Assembly: GCA_020435965.1 (NCBI GenBank)
Contig: JAGQYS010000010.1
Span: forward strand, 76,687 to 112,310
Length of the DNA stretch: 35,624 nucleotides
Direction of reading: 5' to 3'
Origin: Flavobacteriaceae bacterium
Lineage (GTDB): Bacteria > Bacteroidota > Bacteroidia > Flavobacteriales > Flavobacteriaceae
The notes below the pieces were generated by a model. That model was given only the letters and a program-made list of their open reading frames with translations, was not told the origin of the DNA and made no database searches. Within the stretch, counting starts at the first letter, position 1. Each line of letters opens with the position of its first letter. Below, in pieces: positions 1-7,569 of this stretch. The translations under genes were made by a program, and so were the position numbers.

Positions 1-2091
1 AATACCTTACAAATAGGGATTTTATTTACTGAATTCGATTATATAAACGATGAAAACTTAAAAAACGGAAGCCTTACTGCTAACAATGGAAAACTCATAA
101 AAATTCAAAATTCCGACACACCAATTTTCAATACCAAACAAAAACTTATTGCTGCACCTTTAAGTTTAAAACATAAAGGATTGAATGTGAATTTTAAAAT
201 TTCAGAGGACATTTTCCTAAACACAACCAGTTCTGCAATTTCAAATATTAAAATAGATTTTGGTGATGGTAATGGATTAAAAAATGTTGCAATTGGCAGC
301 CATATCAACATTAATTATCTTGATAGTGGAGAAAAGAATTTGATATTTGAGGTTACATTAAACTCTGGTAAAATGTTTCAATGCTATAGCTCAATAAATA
401 TTCAGGACACAAGAGACGTTAATGCTACTTCTTTTACTGCATCTATAACTCCAGATTTATCTGTTTATGGAGAAGCAACTAGTTATCCTGGAGAAGGAGA
501 ATATGAAATATTTTTAGATACAGATACAGGTGTTTTAGATAAACCAATCATACTTGTTGATGGTTTTGATCCAGGTGACACCAGAGATATTTCAGCTTTA
601 TACAGCTCTTTAGATTATGTAGGCGCTGGTGGACCAGGAAATTTAGCAGATTATGTAAGATCGCAAGGGTTTGATGTTGTGCTCTTAAATTTTCCAGTAT
701 ACACAAGAGCTGCAGACATGACCGAAGTTGATGGAGGAGCAGATTTTATTGAACGGAACGCTATGCTATTGGTTGAACTCCTTAATATCATTAATGCAGC
801 AAAAGTTGGCACAGAAGAAAACGTTATTATTGGCCCAAGTATGGGAGGATTGATTTCACGTTACGCATTGAATTATATGGATGACAATACCATTGACCAT
901 GAAACGCGTTTGTGGATGTCTATTGATGCGCCACATCATGGAGCCAATGTGCCTCTTGGATTGCAACATTTACTTAACTATATGGCATTTGGGTTAGGCA
1001 GTAACAATGTTACCTCCTTACAACCTATTGTTGATGGTATGTTAAAATCTCCAGCTGCTAGACAGATGCTCACTGACCATTTAGAAGCTCATGTTTTAGC
1101 CAATGGCTATGATTTTAATAATACTGCGACAGAGATTTTTCCTAAAGAACATCCTTGGAAAGCAATTTTTGATAACAGGATAAATAGTTTTACATCCAAT
1201 GGTTTCCCTGAAAACACAAGAAATGTCTCTATAATTAATGGTAGTGGAGATAATTTACGTTATCAAGATAAAAATAGTAATGATATTTTACCTGGGTTTT
1301 CTATTATTGATACTAGTTTAGATACTGGTGTGATTTTTACTACAGCTGAGTTGGAAGTTAATATGACTCCAACATCAGCAGCGTCTGGAACAGGACAATT
1401 AATAAGTTCAGTAGATATTTTATTTTTTGGTGGCTCTATAATTGGAGGCCCAAAAACGGCAACGGCAAAAGCATTCTCATATACTGATGGTATTGACGCT
1501 GGTTCTGGTGGTTTATTTGATATTACTGGGTTAAGTGATGGTATTGACACAAGTGGTTTAGTAGGAGACTTTTTAGATGCATTAAATACTGATGTTTTTA
1601 ATTTTATCCCTTCTGTTAGTGCAATGGCAATGGAAATTACAAGTAATGAGATCGATTGGTATCATGATATCGATTTAGGTGCTGGAAGTCCTCCAACTGA
1701 AGCACCAACGTTTGCTGTTAATGACAACACTCCTTTTGTAAATTGGTATATACCAACAAATAATGAACCACATGTACAACTAACCGAAGCCAATGTCACA
1801 TTCGCTCTAACTGAGATTATTCCTTCAACATTGAGCACTCCAATTGTAAAACATGAGTTTATAAAATTAGAAAAAAACCCAATAAAGAATGAGCTTGTAC
1901 TTTTAAATTCATCAAACACACAAGAAGCTAATATTCAAATTATTGATATTACTGGAAAAGTGGTTTATAAAAACAAGAAGCTATTGCTTAACAATAGGAC
2001 TTCGGTTTCAATCAATCTGTCTTCAGGATTGTATATTTTGAATGTTAAGGCTAACAATCAAACGCTTAAAACAAAGTTAGTTGTCAACTAA
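1..2091 (+). CDS. T9SS-secreted alpha/beta hydrolase (lipase/esterase-like), 5' partial
   Basis: The frame is open from base 1, so the gene starts upstream of the window; 696 residues are visible. A PKD/Ig-like stretch with a DFGDG motif lies at about residues 80-130. An alpha/beta-hydrolase domain follows. Its nucleophile motif is GPSMGG, with Ser about residue 280 (codon 838-840), and a DAPHHGA segment like those after the nucleophile in lipases. The His in NNEPHVQLTE, near residue 590, is a plausible catalytic His. The last ~75 residues have the form of a type A T9SS C-terminal sorting domain: a KNPI segment, IIDITGKVV, LSSGLYILNV and a basic/hydrophobic end. The protein is therefore probably exported across the outer membrane by the type IX system, and porT lies 12 kb away. 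The substrate is unknown; an ester or lipid is an inference from the fold. Confidence 0.85.
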   Translation, partial: NTLQIGILFTEFDYINDENLKNGSLTANNGKLIKIQNSDTPIFNTKQKLIAAPLSLKHKGLNVNFKISEDIFLNTTSSAISNIKIDFGDGNGLKNVAIGSHININYLDSGEKNLIFEVTLNSGKMFQCYSSINIQDTRDVNATSFTASITPDLSVYGEATSYPGEGEYEIFLDTDTGVLDKPIILVDGFDPGDTRDISALYSSLDYVGAGGPGNLADYVRSQGFDVVLLNFPVYTRAADMTEVDGGADFIERNAMLLVELLNIINAAKVGTEENVIIGPSMGGLISRYALNYMDDNTIDHETRLWMSIDAPHHGANVPLGLQHLLNYMAFGLGSNNVTSLQPIVDGMLKSPAARQMLTDHLEAHVLANGYDFNNTATEIFPKEHPWKAIFDNRINSFTSNGFPENTRNVSIINGSGDNLRYQDKNSNDILPGFSIIDTSLDTGVIFTTAELEVNMTPTSAASGTGQLISSVDILFFGGSIIGGPKTATAKAFSYTDGIDAGSGGLFDITGLSDGIDTSGLVGDFLDALNTDVFNFIPSVSAMAMEITSNEIDWYHDIDLGAGSPPTEAPTFAVNDNTPFVNWYIPTNNEPHVQLTEANVTFALTEIIPSTLSTPIVKHEFIKLEKNPIKNELVLLNSSNTQEANIQIIDITGKVVYKNKKLLLNNRTSVSINLSSGLYILNVKANNQTLKTKLVVN

Positions 2092-2111
2092 CTAAGTTAT
2101 AACTTTAAAAA

Positions 2112-2138
2112 AAAGCCTCATTAACTGAGGCTTTTTTT
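2112..2138. terminator. Bidirectional intrinsic terminator, hydrolase / rsmG
   Basis: The perfect 9-bp stem AAAGCCTCA/TGAGGCTTT has a 5-nt TTAAC loop. It is flanked by an A-run on the left and a T-run on the right, so it can terminate both converging genes. The rsmG stop codon (2137-2139) lies inside the T-run. Confidence 0.9.
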
Positions 2139-2766
2139 ATGGTTTATACTTCAAAGGCAAATGCACTACTTTTTTGGTTTCAAAAAAATCTTCATCAAAA
2201 TAATCTGTCAAGTTGTATAAAGTAGCTTTTGGATAATTTTGCAACTCTTCAGTTAAATCGCCACCTTTAAGATAGAGAATTCCATTTTTAAGCTCATGTT
2301 TGCTCTTTTTGCTTACTTTGCTTTTCACCCAACCAACAAAATTAGGCATTGCTGTAACTGCACGGCTCACAATAAAATCAAAGATTTCATTGATGTCTTC
2401 AGCGCGTTTATGAGACGTTTTTACATTGGTTAATTCTAAATCTTCAGCAACAGCATCAACGACTTTTAATTTTTTATTGATACTATCAACCAAATGAAAT
2501 TTGCATTCAGGATATAGTATCGCTAAGGGAATTCCTGGAAAGCCTCCTCCAGTGCCAACATCCATAATTGTGGTTCCATCTTTAAAATTTAAAACCTTTG
2601 CTATTCCTAGAGAATGCAGTACATGACGTAAATACAATTCATCAATATCTTTTCTAGAAACCACATTAATTTTGGAGTTCCAATCAGAATAAAGGTTATA
2701 AAGTTTACTAAATTGTTCTTTTTGAACATCAGAAATTTCTGGGAAATATTTTAGGATTAATTCCAT
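2137..2766 (-). CDS. rsmG: 16S rRNA (guanine527-N7)-methyltransferase RsmG
   Basis: This 209-residue protein matches the RsmG (GidB) family, which methylates N7 of G527 in 16S rRNA using S-adenosylmethionine. The SAM-binding motif is MDVGTGGGFPGIPLA. Other family segments are NVVSRKD, the RHVLHSLG helix and VSRAVTAMPNFVGW. Length is normal for the family. A TTG one codon upstream (2769) would add one residue; the ATG at 2766 is preferred. A TAATTTTG -7 box 20 nt upstream gives a short leader. It is transcribed alone and converges on the hydrolase, sharing its terminator. Confidence 0.95.
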   Translation of the reverse strand: MELILKYFPEISDVQKEQFSKLYNLYSDWNSKINVVSRKDIDELYLRHVLHSLGIAKVLNFKDGTTIMDVGTGGGFPGIPLAILYPECKFHLVDSINKKLKVVDAVAEDLELTNVKTSHKRAEDINEIFDFIVSRAVTAMPNFVGWVKSKVSKKSKHELKNGILYLKGGDLTEELQNYPKATLYNLTDYFDEDFFETKKVVHLPLKYKP

Positions 2767-2785
2767 CAAATAGTTTATTTTAGGA

Positions 2786-2793
2786 CAAAATTA
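2786..2793 (-). promoter_or_regulatory. -7 promoter element of rsmG
   Basis: TAATTTTG on the minus strand matches the Bacteroidota consensus TAnnTTTG exactly. It sits 20 nt from the rsmG ATG. No clear TTTG -33 element is seen at the expected distance. Confidence 0.55.
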
Positions 2794-2848
2794 ACTATTT
2801 TGGATAGATAATAAATCGATTTAAAAGAATATCATTTTAATAATTAAT

Positions 2849-2856
2849 TATATTTG
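2849..2856 (+). promoter_or_regulatory. -7 promoter element of the desaturase gene
   Basis: TATATTTG matches TAnnTTTG exactly, 40 nt before the ATG at 2897. The -33 region is AT-rich without an obvious TTTG. Confidence 0.6.
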
Positions 2857-2896
2857 CAACTTATTATATAAAAACGATTAATAGCACGTTATTTAT

Positions 2897-4009
2897 ATGG
2901 ATAACAAACAAAACATGACAAAACAAACACTCTCTTTTTCAAGAACTGACTCAGCCAAATTTTTCAGGACTTTAAATAAACGTGTAAACGATTATTTTAA
3001 AGAAAACAACATTAAAAAAACCGGAAATTGGAAATTATATACAAAAGCCATCATAATGTTTACATTATTGCTTGGACCTTTAATTTTACTACTAACAGTT
3101 GATTTACCAACTTGGGTTCAAATTTTATGTATGATGACCATAGGTATTGGTATGGCAGGAGTTGGAATGAACGTAATGCACGATGCCAATCATGGTTCCT
3201 TTTCTAGTAAAAAATGGGTAAATAAGCTAATGGGAAGCAGCATTCATATTTTGGCTGGAAACGATTACAACTGGAAAGTACAGCATAATGTGCTACACCA
3301 TACATACACTAATATTCAAGGTCATGACGAAGATATTGATGCTGGTAGGATTATTCGCTTCTCAAAACACACAAAGTGGCTTAAGATTCATCAATACCAA
3401 AAATACTATGCCTTTTTTCTGTATGGTTTACTAACTGTAAATTGGGCAATTACAACAGATTTTAAACAAACTTATCAATATTTAAAAAGGAAATTATCTT
3501 ATGGCGAATTTCCGAACCCTGCCACTCAATGGACCAAATTAATTATTGGTAAAATTATCTACTATACAATATGGGTTGTTTTACCTTTATCATTAGGCTA
3601 TGCTTGGTGGGAAGTTTTAATTGGTTTCTTAATCATGCATTATACTGCTGGCATAATTTTAAGCGTCATTTTCCAATTAGCGCATGTAATGCCTAATACT
3701 GAAATGCCACTTCCAGATGAAAACGGGAACATGAAAAATACATGGGCAATTCACCAATTGTTCACAACGTCAAATTTTTCGCCTAAAAGCTGGTTAGTTG
3801 AATTTTATACTGGTGGATTGAACAGACAAGTTGAACATCATTTATTTTCTCACATTAGTCATGTTCACTATAAAAAAATAGCAAAAATCGTAAAAGATAC
3901 AGCCAATGAGTTTAGCTTACCATATAATGAATATAACACCATTTGGAAAGCTATTGCCGAGCATTATAGACAATTAAAGGTATTGGGCCAAAAGCCTGCT
4001 CTTGCCTAG
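2897..4009 (+). CDS. Membrane fatty acid desaturase (acyl-CoA/linoleoyl-CoA desaturase type)
   Basis: This 370-residue integral membrane di-iron desaturase should introduce a cis double bond into membrane acyl chains. The three His boxes are intact: HDANH at residues 95-99, HNVLHH at 130-135 and QVEHH at 311-315. Hydrophobic membrane pairs lie at about 48-95 and 220-265. The QVEHH third box, with Gln in place of the first His, is typical of front-end (Delta-5/Delta-6 type) and linoleoyl-CoA desaturases. No cytochrome b5 domain is present, so electrons must come from a separate ferredoxin or b5. It is preceded by its own promoter. The aminotransferase starts 30 nt downstream without a visible terminator, so the two may be cotranscribed. 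Regiospecificity cannot be read from sequence; maintenance of membrane fluidity in the cold is a reasonable inference. Confidence 0.93.
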   Translation: MDNKQNMTKQTLSFSRTDSAKFFRTLNKRVNDYFKENNIKKTGNWKLYTKAIIMFTLLLGPLILLLTVDLPTWVQILCMMTIGIGMAGVGMNVMHDANHGSFSSKKWVNKLMGSSIHILAGNDYNWKVQHNVLHHTYTNIQGHDEDIDAGRIIRFSKHTKWLKIHQYQKYYAFFLYGLLTVNWAITTDFKQTYQYLKRKLSYGEFPNPATQWTKLIIGKIIYYTIWVVLPLSLGYAWWEVLIGFLIMHYTAGIILSVIFQLAHVMPNTEMPLPDENGNMKNTWAIHQLFTTSNFSPKSWLVEFYTGGLNRQVEHHLFSHISHVHYKKIAKIVKDTANEFSLPYNEYNTIWKAIAEHYRQLKVLGQKPALA

Positions 4010-4039
4010 TTCTTTTTTTTCAGATAAAATAAATTAGTA

Positions 4040-5224
4040 ATGGAACTACTTTCAGATAGGGTATTAAATATGTCTACTTCTGCTACATTAGCAATGGCAG
4101 CAAAAGCCCGCGAATTAAAAGCGGAAGGCAAAGACATTATCAGCTTAAGTTTGGGCGAACCAGATTTTAACACTCCAGACTTTATAAAAAATGCCGCAAT
4201 AAAAGCTATTAACGAAAACTATAATACCTACACTCCTGTTGATGGTTATGTAGAGCTAAAGGAGGCAATCATTACCAAATTTAAACGTGATAATGGCTTA
4301 CATTACACCTTGCCACAAATTGTAGTGTCTACAGGAGCCAAACAATCTTTGGCCAATGTAGCAGCTGTAATGATAAATCCTGGTGACGAGGTTATACTTC
4401 CATGTCCTTATTGGGTAAGTTACAGTGATATTGTTGAACTTAATGAAGGTGTCCCTGTTGAAGTAAAAACAACAATTGATACAGATTTTAAAATGACCGC
4501 AGAACAACTGGAAGCAGCCATTACACCAAAAACCAAAATGATTTGGTATAGCTCACCATGTAATCCAAGCGGTTCGGTTTATAGCAAAGAAGAACTTCGT
4601 GCCTTGGCTGATGTATTACAAAAACACCCAAACATTTTTGTGGTTTCAGATGAAATCTATGAACACATCAACTTTGTTGGCCAGCATGCAAGCATGGCTC
4701 AGTTTCCAGATATGTATGATAGAACCGTAACTGTAAATGGCGTATCAAAAGCATTTGCGATGACTGGTTGGCGAATTGGCTTTATTGGTGCTCCTGCTTT
4801 TATTGCAAGAGCATGTAATAAAATGCAGGGTCAAATCACTAGTGGAGCAAATTGCATTGCACAACGTGCAGTAATTACTGCTATGGAAGCTTCGCCTAGT
4901 ACAGTGCAATATATGGTTGATGAGTTTAAAGTGCGCCGTGATTTGGTATTGGATTTATTGAACAAGATTGAAGGCTTTAACACCAATACACCAGAAGGTG
5001 CTTTTTATGTATTTCCAGATATATCAAGTTATTTTGGAAAAACACTTCGTGGAACAAAAATTAATAACGCAACCGATTTTTCTCTTTACTTATTAGGAGA
5101 AGCCTTAGTAGCAACTGTTACAGGAGAAGCTTTTGGAAACCCAAACTGCATCAGGCTATCTTATGCAGCATCACAAGAGCAAATAAAAGAAGCTATAAAA
5201 CGAATTAAACAAGCTGTTAGTTAA
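4040..5224 (+). CDS. PLP-dependent class I aminotransferase (aspartate aminotransferase type)
   Basis: This 394-residue fold-type I aminotransferase resembles the aspartate aminotransferase I-gamma group. The Schiff-base Lys is K237 in NGVSKAFAMTGWR. N175 (CNPSG), D204 and Y207 (VSDEIYEH) contact the cofactor. The C-terminal substrate-carboxylate Arg is in NCIRLSY. It likely interconverts aspartate and oxaloacetate with 2-oxoglutarate/glutamate in the cytoplasm. Substrate range in this group is broad, so aromatic or alanine activity is possible. It is followed by a clear hairpin terminator. Confidence 0.93.
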   Translation: MELLSDRVLNMSTSATLAMAAKARELKAEGKDIISLSLGEPDFNTPDFIKNAAIKAINENYNTYTPVDGYVELKEAIITKFKRDNGLHYTLPQIVVSTGAKQSLANVAAVMINPGDEVILPCPYWVSYSDIVELNEGVPVEVKTTIDTDFKMTAEQLEAAITPKTKMIWYSSPCNPSGSVYSKEELRALADVLQKHPNIFVVSDEIYEHINFVGQHASMAQFPDMYDRTVTVNGVSKAFAMTGWRIGFIGAPAFIARACNKMQGQITSGANCIAQRAVITAMEASPSTVQYMVDEFKVRRDLVLDLLNKIEGFNTNTPEGAFYVFPDISSYFGKTLRGTKINNATDFSLYLLGEALVATVTGEAFGNPNCIRLSYAASQEQIKEAIKRIKQAVS

Positions 5225-5248
5225 ATTAGATTTGATTTAAAATTAAAA

Positions 5249-5281
5249 GAAAGCCACAACATAGTTTAAGTTGTGGCTTTC
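5249..5281. terminator. Hairpin terminator after the aminotransferase gene
   Basis: A perfect 12-bp stem, GAAAGCCACAAC/GTTGTGGCTTTC, has a 9-nt loop followed by TCATTTTT. The A-rich left flank could also stop transcripts from the minus-strand small gene that ends at 5350. Confidence 0.8.
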
Positions 5282-5349
5282 TCATTTTTAACTAACTACT
5301 ATTAAAATGAAAAATATTTATGAATTATTATAGGTAAACACCAAGCCAA

Positions 5350-5607
5350 CTAACTTACTATAGCAATGATAACCAAAGTAAAAACTGTAAGCTTTAAGAT
5401 AGCATCTACACTTAACGAACATTGGTATAGATTGCTCTTGACCTTCTGTTTTACGCCAAATATCGAAGTTGGTTTTGAGTGAAAGAAATTATCTTGAATT
5501 TCTTCTTTGTAAGATGATGTCAATAACCCTTCATTTTTAAATACAAAAGGTTCGGGTTTCTGTTTGGGTAATGGCTCTAAGTCCACTTGTGTTAATACTA
5601 ATTCCAT
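5350..5607 (-). CDS. Small protein with C-terminal membrane anchor, unknown function
   Basis: An 85-residue protein that I do not recognise. Residues 1-65 are polar and Pro/Lys/Glu-rich (for example EPLPKQKPEPF). The last ~17 residues form one hydrophobic segment ending LVIIAIVS, as in a C-terminal (tail) membrane anchor. There is one Cys at about residue 63. Its reality is supported by an ECF-type promoter (GTAACA-N15-CGTC) placed 34 nt before the ATG and by a terminator beyond its stop. It may belong to an extracytoplasmic-stress regulon, but no sigma or anti-sigma gene is adjacent. It could still be a chance frame. Confidence 0.55.
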   Translation of the reverse strand: MELVLTQVDLEPLPKQKPEPFVFKNEGLLTSSYKEEIQDNFFHSKPTSIFGVKQKVKSNLYQCSLSVDAILKLTVFTLVIIAIVS

Positions 5608-5640
5608 GATTAATTGTTTTTGATTGATTTATACCTATAA

Positions 5641-5665
5641 GACGAGAACTAAATAAAAATGTTAC
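5641..5665 (-). promoter_or_regulatory. ECF-sigma-type promoter (GTAACA-N15-CGTC)
   Basis: On the minus strand GTAACA (5665-5660) is followed after 15 nt by CGTC (5644-5641) and then TTATAGG. This matches the general ECF pattern, with an AAC-containing -35 and a CGT-containing -10, and is unlike the TAnnTTTG promoters elsewhere in the window. The predicted start would leave a leader of about 25 nt before the ATG at 5607. Confidence 0.5.
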
Positions 5666-5716
5666 AGAAACCTAAAAATATTTATCTTTATTATTATAAC
5701 AATCAAATAAATAACA

Positions 5717-6274
5717 ATGCATATTAAGTATTATATACTGATTATTGGAATACTATTAATATCATGTAAAGCTAAAAATACTACTACACATAAAACTGAT
5801 AAAATTACAAATATCCAAAATCAAGAGTATCTTATTGGGAACATAAATATTAAAGATTTAAAACAAAACCCTCATATAAGTTGGTATAACACAAACTATC
5901 AACGATATATATTAGATACTACTGCTCTAGAAAAAATTAAAAATCAAGACTTATTAAAAGATATAACTATAACAATATTTTTGGGTACTTGGTGTAGAGA
6001 TACAAAGCATTTATTACCAAGATTTTATAAAATATTTGATTCTATAGGCTATAATACAAACAAAATAAGATTAATTGGAGTTGATAAAGAAAAGAATTCA
6101 CATGATGGACTTTCTGAAAATTTAAATATAGATTACGTGCCTACTTTTATCTTTTATAAAGATAAAAAAGAGTTAAACAGAATTGTAGAATTTACAGTTG
6201 AATCGCTTGAACTTGACATGTTAAAAATACTTAAAAGTGATGGTTATAAACATTTTTATAAAAATACTCCTTAA
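5717..6274 (+). CDS. Thioredoxin-fold lipoprotein with incomplete CxxC
   Basis: This is a 185-residue lipoprotein. A hydrophobic signal peptide ends in the lipobox LISC, with the lipidated Cys at 17. The body has a thioredoxin fold: TITIFLGTWCRDT at about 85-96, then a strand (IRLIGVD) and the cis-Pro strand YVPTFIFYK at 140-148. The active-site position reads W92-C93-R94-D95-T96, so the second Cys of CxxC is Thr. It cannot form the usual internal disulfide; a monothiol or purely structural role is more likely. It faces the periplasm. It lies 354 bp upstream of the Cys-containing exported peptide, which makes a redox or binding link conceivable but unproven. Confidence 0.8.
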   Translation: MHIKYYILIIGILLISCKAKNTTTHKTDKITNIQNQEYLIGNINIKDLKQNPHISWYNTNYQRYILDTTALEKIKNQDLLKDITITIFLGTWCRDTKHLLPRFYKIFDSIGYNTNKIRLIGVDKEKNSHDGLSENLNIDYVPTFIFYKDKKELNRIVEFTVESLELDMLKILKSDGYKHFYKNTP

Positions 6275-6300
6275 AATTCATAAATTTTAAGTTAATTTAC

Positions 6301-6324
6301 AATTACGGTTTTTCCGTAGTTTTT
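6301..6324 (+). terminator. Weak intrinsic terminator after the thioredoxin-like gene
   Basis: The stem pairs 6301-6308 with 6314-6321 (core TACGG/CCGTA, one G-T pair) around a TTTTT loop. Its end runs directly into a T-run (6320-6324), and it starts 27 nt after the stop codon. Confidence 0.6.
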
Positions 6325-6627
6325 AACAATAGCTGTATTTACCTAGGTTTTAAAAAAATAAATCAATTTTTTTTTTAACTAAAATTTGTTTTTTTATGAT
6401 TTTTTTTTTTAGCTTTATACTGTAATGTGCTAATTATTAAGTTTATAAAGTCACTTAAAAACAAACATATTACATCTGTTCGAACACAACTTGCGCAAGT
6501 TTTTTCCCTAAGACTTTATAATTAATAGCAATGAAAAAGTTTTTGCTTGGCAATTTCTTAGACTTTAAAGTGACTTTATTTATCCTATTTAATCAATCCG
6601 TACTTACATGGATTAAAACAAAAAATT
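6325..6627. promoter_or_regulatory. AT-rich control region with palindrome and repeated GACTTTA boxes
   Basis: No convincing gene lies in this stretch. It holds long A/T runs (6354-6411) and a perfect 14-bp palindrome, AACTTGCGCAAGTT (6488-6501), followed by a T-run. A 12-bp inverted repeat, ATAAAGTCACTT at 6445-6456 and its complement at 6568-6579, encloses the palindrome. GACTTTA occurs at 6512, 6561 and 6572, and inverted at 6446. No TAnnTTTG box is placed well for the peptide gene at 6628. The region is therefore a candidate operator or structured leader for that gene, possibly using another sigma factor. Confidence 0.45.
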
Positions 6628-6816
6628 ATGAGAAAATTGATGTTAATTATATTTGCATTGGGTTTTATATCTGCAAATGCAACAGCTATTGCACCTGATT
6701 GCCATGCTCAAGCATGTGCTGAAGTTGAAGCTTGGGAAAATCTTTACCCTAATCTTACTGCGGGTGAAATTGAAGCTATATATAATATGGCTTATAATGA
6801 ATGTAACATGCAATAG
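6628..6816 (+). CDS. Small exported acidic peptide with three Cys, unknown function
   Basis: A 62-residue protein. Residues 1-20 are a standard Sec signal peptide: MRK, a hydrophobic core, then an ANA or ATA cleavage site. The mature part of ~40 residues has Cys 25, 30 and 59, seven acidic residues and no Lys or Arg. It also contains one Trp and three Tyr. The CHAQAC spacing (Cx4C) plus a Cys near the C-terminus allows one disulfide with one free thiol. A stem-loop follows 9 nt after the stop, then a GLPGLI protein and a TonB-type barrel on the same strand. I do not recognise a family. Options include a secreted signal or toxin-like peptide, a metal-binding peptide, or a precursor for modification. 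Confidence 0.75.
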   Translation: MRKLMLIIFALGFISANATAIAPDCHAQACAEVEAWENLYPNLTAGEIEAIYNMAYNECNMQ

Positions 6817-6825
6817 TTAAATAAC

Positions 6826-6857
6826 TTAAAGGGAAGAGCTTATGCTCCTCCCTTTAA
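6826..6857 (+). promoter_or_regulatory. Intercistronic stem-loop between peptide and GLPGLI genes
   Basis: Arms 6826-6839 and 6844-6857 form a 14-bp stem with one A-C mismatch (core AAAGGGAAGAGC against GCTCCTCCCTTT) and a 4-nt TTAT loop. No T-run follows, so it is more likely an mRNA processing or stability element, or a partial attenuator, than a full terminator. Its loop contains the first base of the ATG at 6842, which argues against that ATG as the start of the next gene. Confidence 0.65.
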
Positions 6858-6871
6858 TAAACATTACTCTA

Positions 6872-7558
6872 ATGATAAAATCAAAACATATCTTCCTCCT
6901 TATTTTATTTTATAACACTATAAGCTATGGACAAACTGCATTTGTAACTTATAAACTCCAAAGTACAAATCCAAGTGAAAGTGAGCGAGTTTTAAAAGTA
7001 AAAAAGGAAGTTGAGCTTATGGAATTTACTTTAAGTTATAATCAAAACTCATCTTTTTTTCATAAAGAAAAAAATGTTCCTGTTGATAGATATATTGCGA
7101 ATATAGCATCTATACTTTCAGGAGCTGGTAATGATTTTTACCAATACTCTAAAAATAAAACCGTTCTTCAAAATCAACAAATCACTGGTAAAATGTATCA
7201 AGTTGACTATTCAAGAAAATTTAACGGCTGGCAATTAACCAACGAAACAAAACAGATAAATCAGTACACTTGTTATAAAGCTATTTTGCCAGAATTTAAT
7301 GAACATACCCAAAGCACTACTGAAACTATTGCCTGGTTTACACTAGAAATTCCTGCACCTTATGGTCCAATTGGTTATGGAGGTCTACCAGGCTTAATTT
7401 TAGAATTGACTTATAAGTATGCAGTATATTCTGTAAAAAGTATCACTCTTAATCCAAAAAAAGGAGTTGATTTTCCCAAAATAAAAGAGGGTAAGGTTAT
7501 TACAGAAAATGAATGGGTTGTTTTAATGCGCAAGGCACGAAAAGTAACTGATGACTAA
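6872..7558 (+). CDS. GLPGLI family protein
   Basis: This 228-residue exported protein belongs to the Bacteroidota-restricted GLPGLI family (TIGR01200). The signature GLPGLI is at residues 171-176, preceded by the family's AWFTLEIP...GPIGYG context and a conserved-looking CYKA segment (Cys134). A signal peptide covers residues 1-20 (ends SYGQ). An in-frame ATG at 6842 lies in the loop of a stem-loop and would add ten residues before the signal peptide, so 6872 was chosen. It ends 11 nt before the outer-membrane barrel gene, the usual partner of this family. The biochemical function of the family is not established; the periplasm or the outer membrane is the likely site. Confidence 0.88.
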   Translation: MIKSKHIFLLILFYNTISYGQTAFVTYKLQSTNPSESERVLKVKKEVELMEFTLSYNQNSSFFHKEKNVPVDRYIANIASILSGAGNDFYQYSKNKTVLQNQQITGKMYQVDYSRKFNGWQLTNETKQINQYTCYKAILPEFNEHTQSTTETIAWFTLEIPAPYGPIGYGGLPGLILELTYKYAVYSVKSITLNPKKGVDFPKIKEGKVITENEWVVLMRKARKVTDD

Positions 7559-7569
7559 TAATTTATACT

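Noticed and set aside
6354-6411. Long T-runs as rho-independent terminators
   Set aside because: No stem precedes them; they are simple AT-rich runs.
6531-6704. 55-codon frame starting MKKFLLGNF upstream of and overlapping the peptide gene
   Set aside because: It runs through the repeat region and overlaps the signal-peptide gene in another frame; no export signal or family resemblance beyond a chance MKK start.
6842-6871. Earlier ATG for the GLPGLI gene
   Set aside because: It lies in the loop of the intercistronic hairpin and would put ten residues before a good signal peptide.
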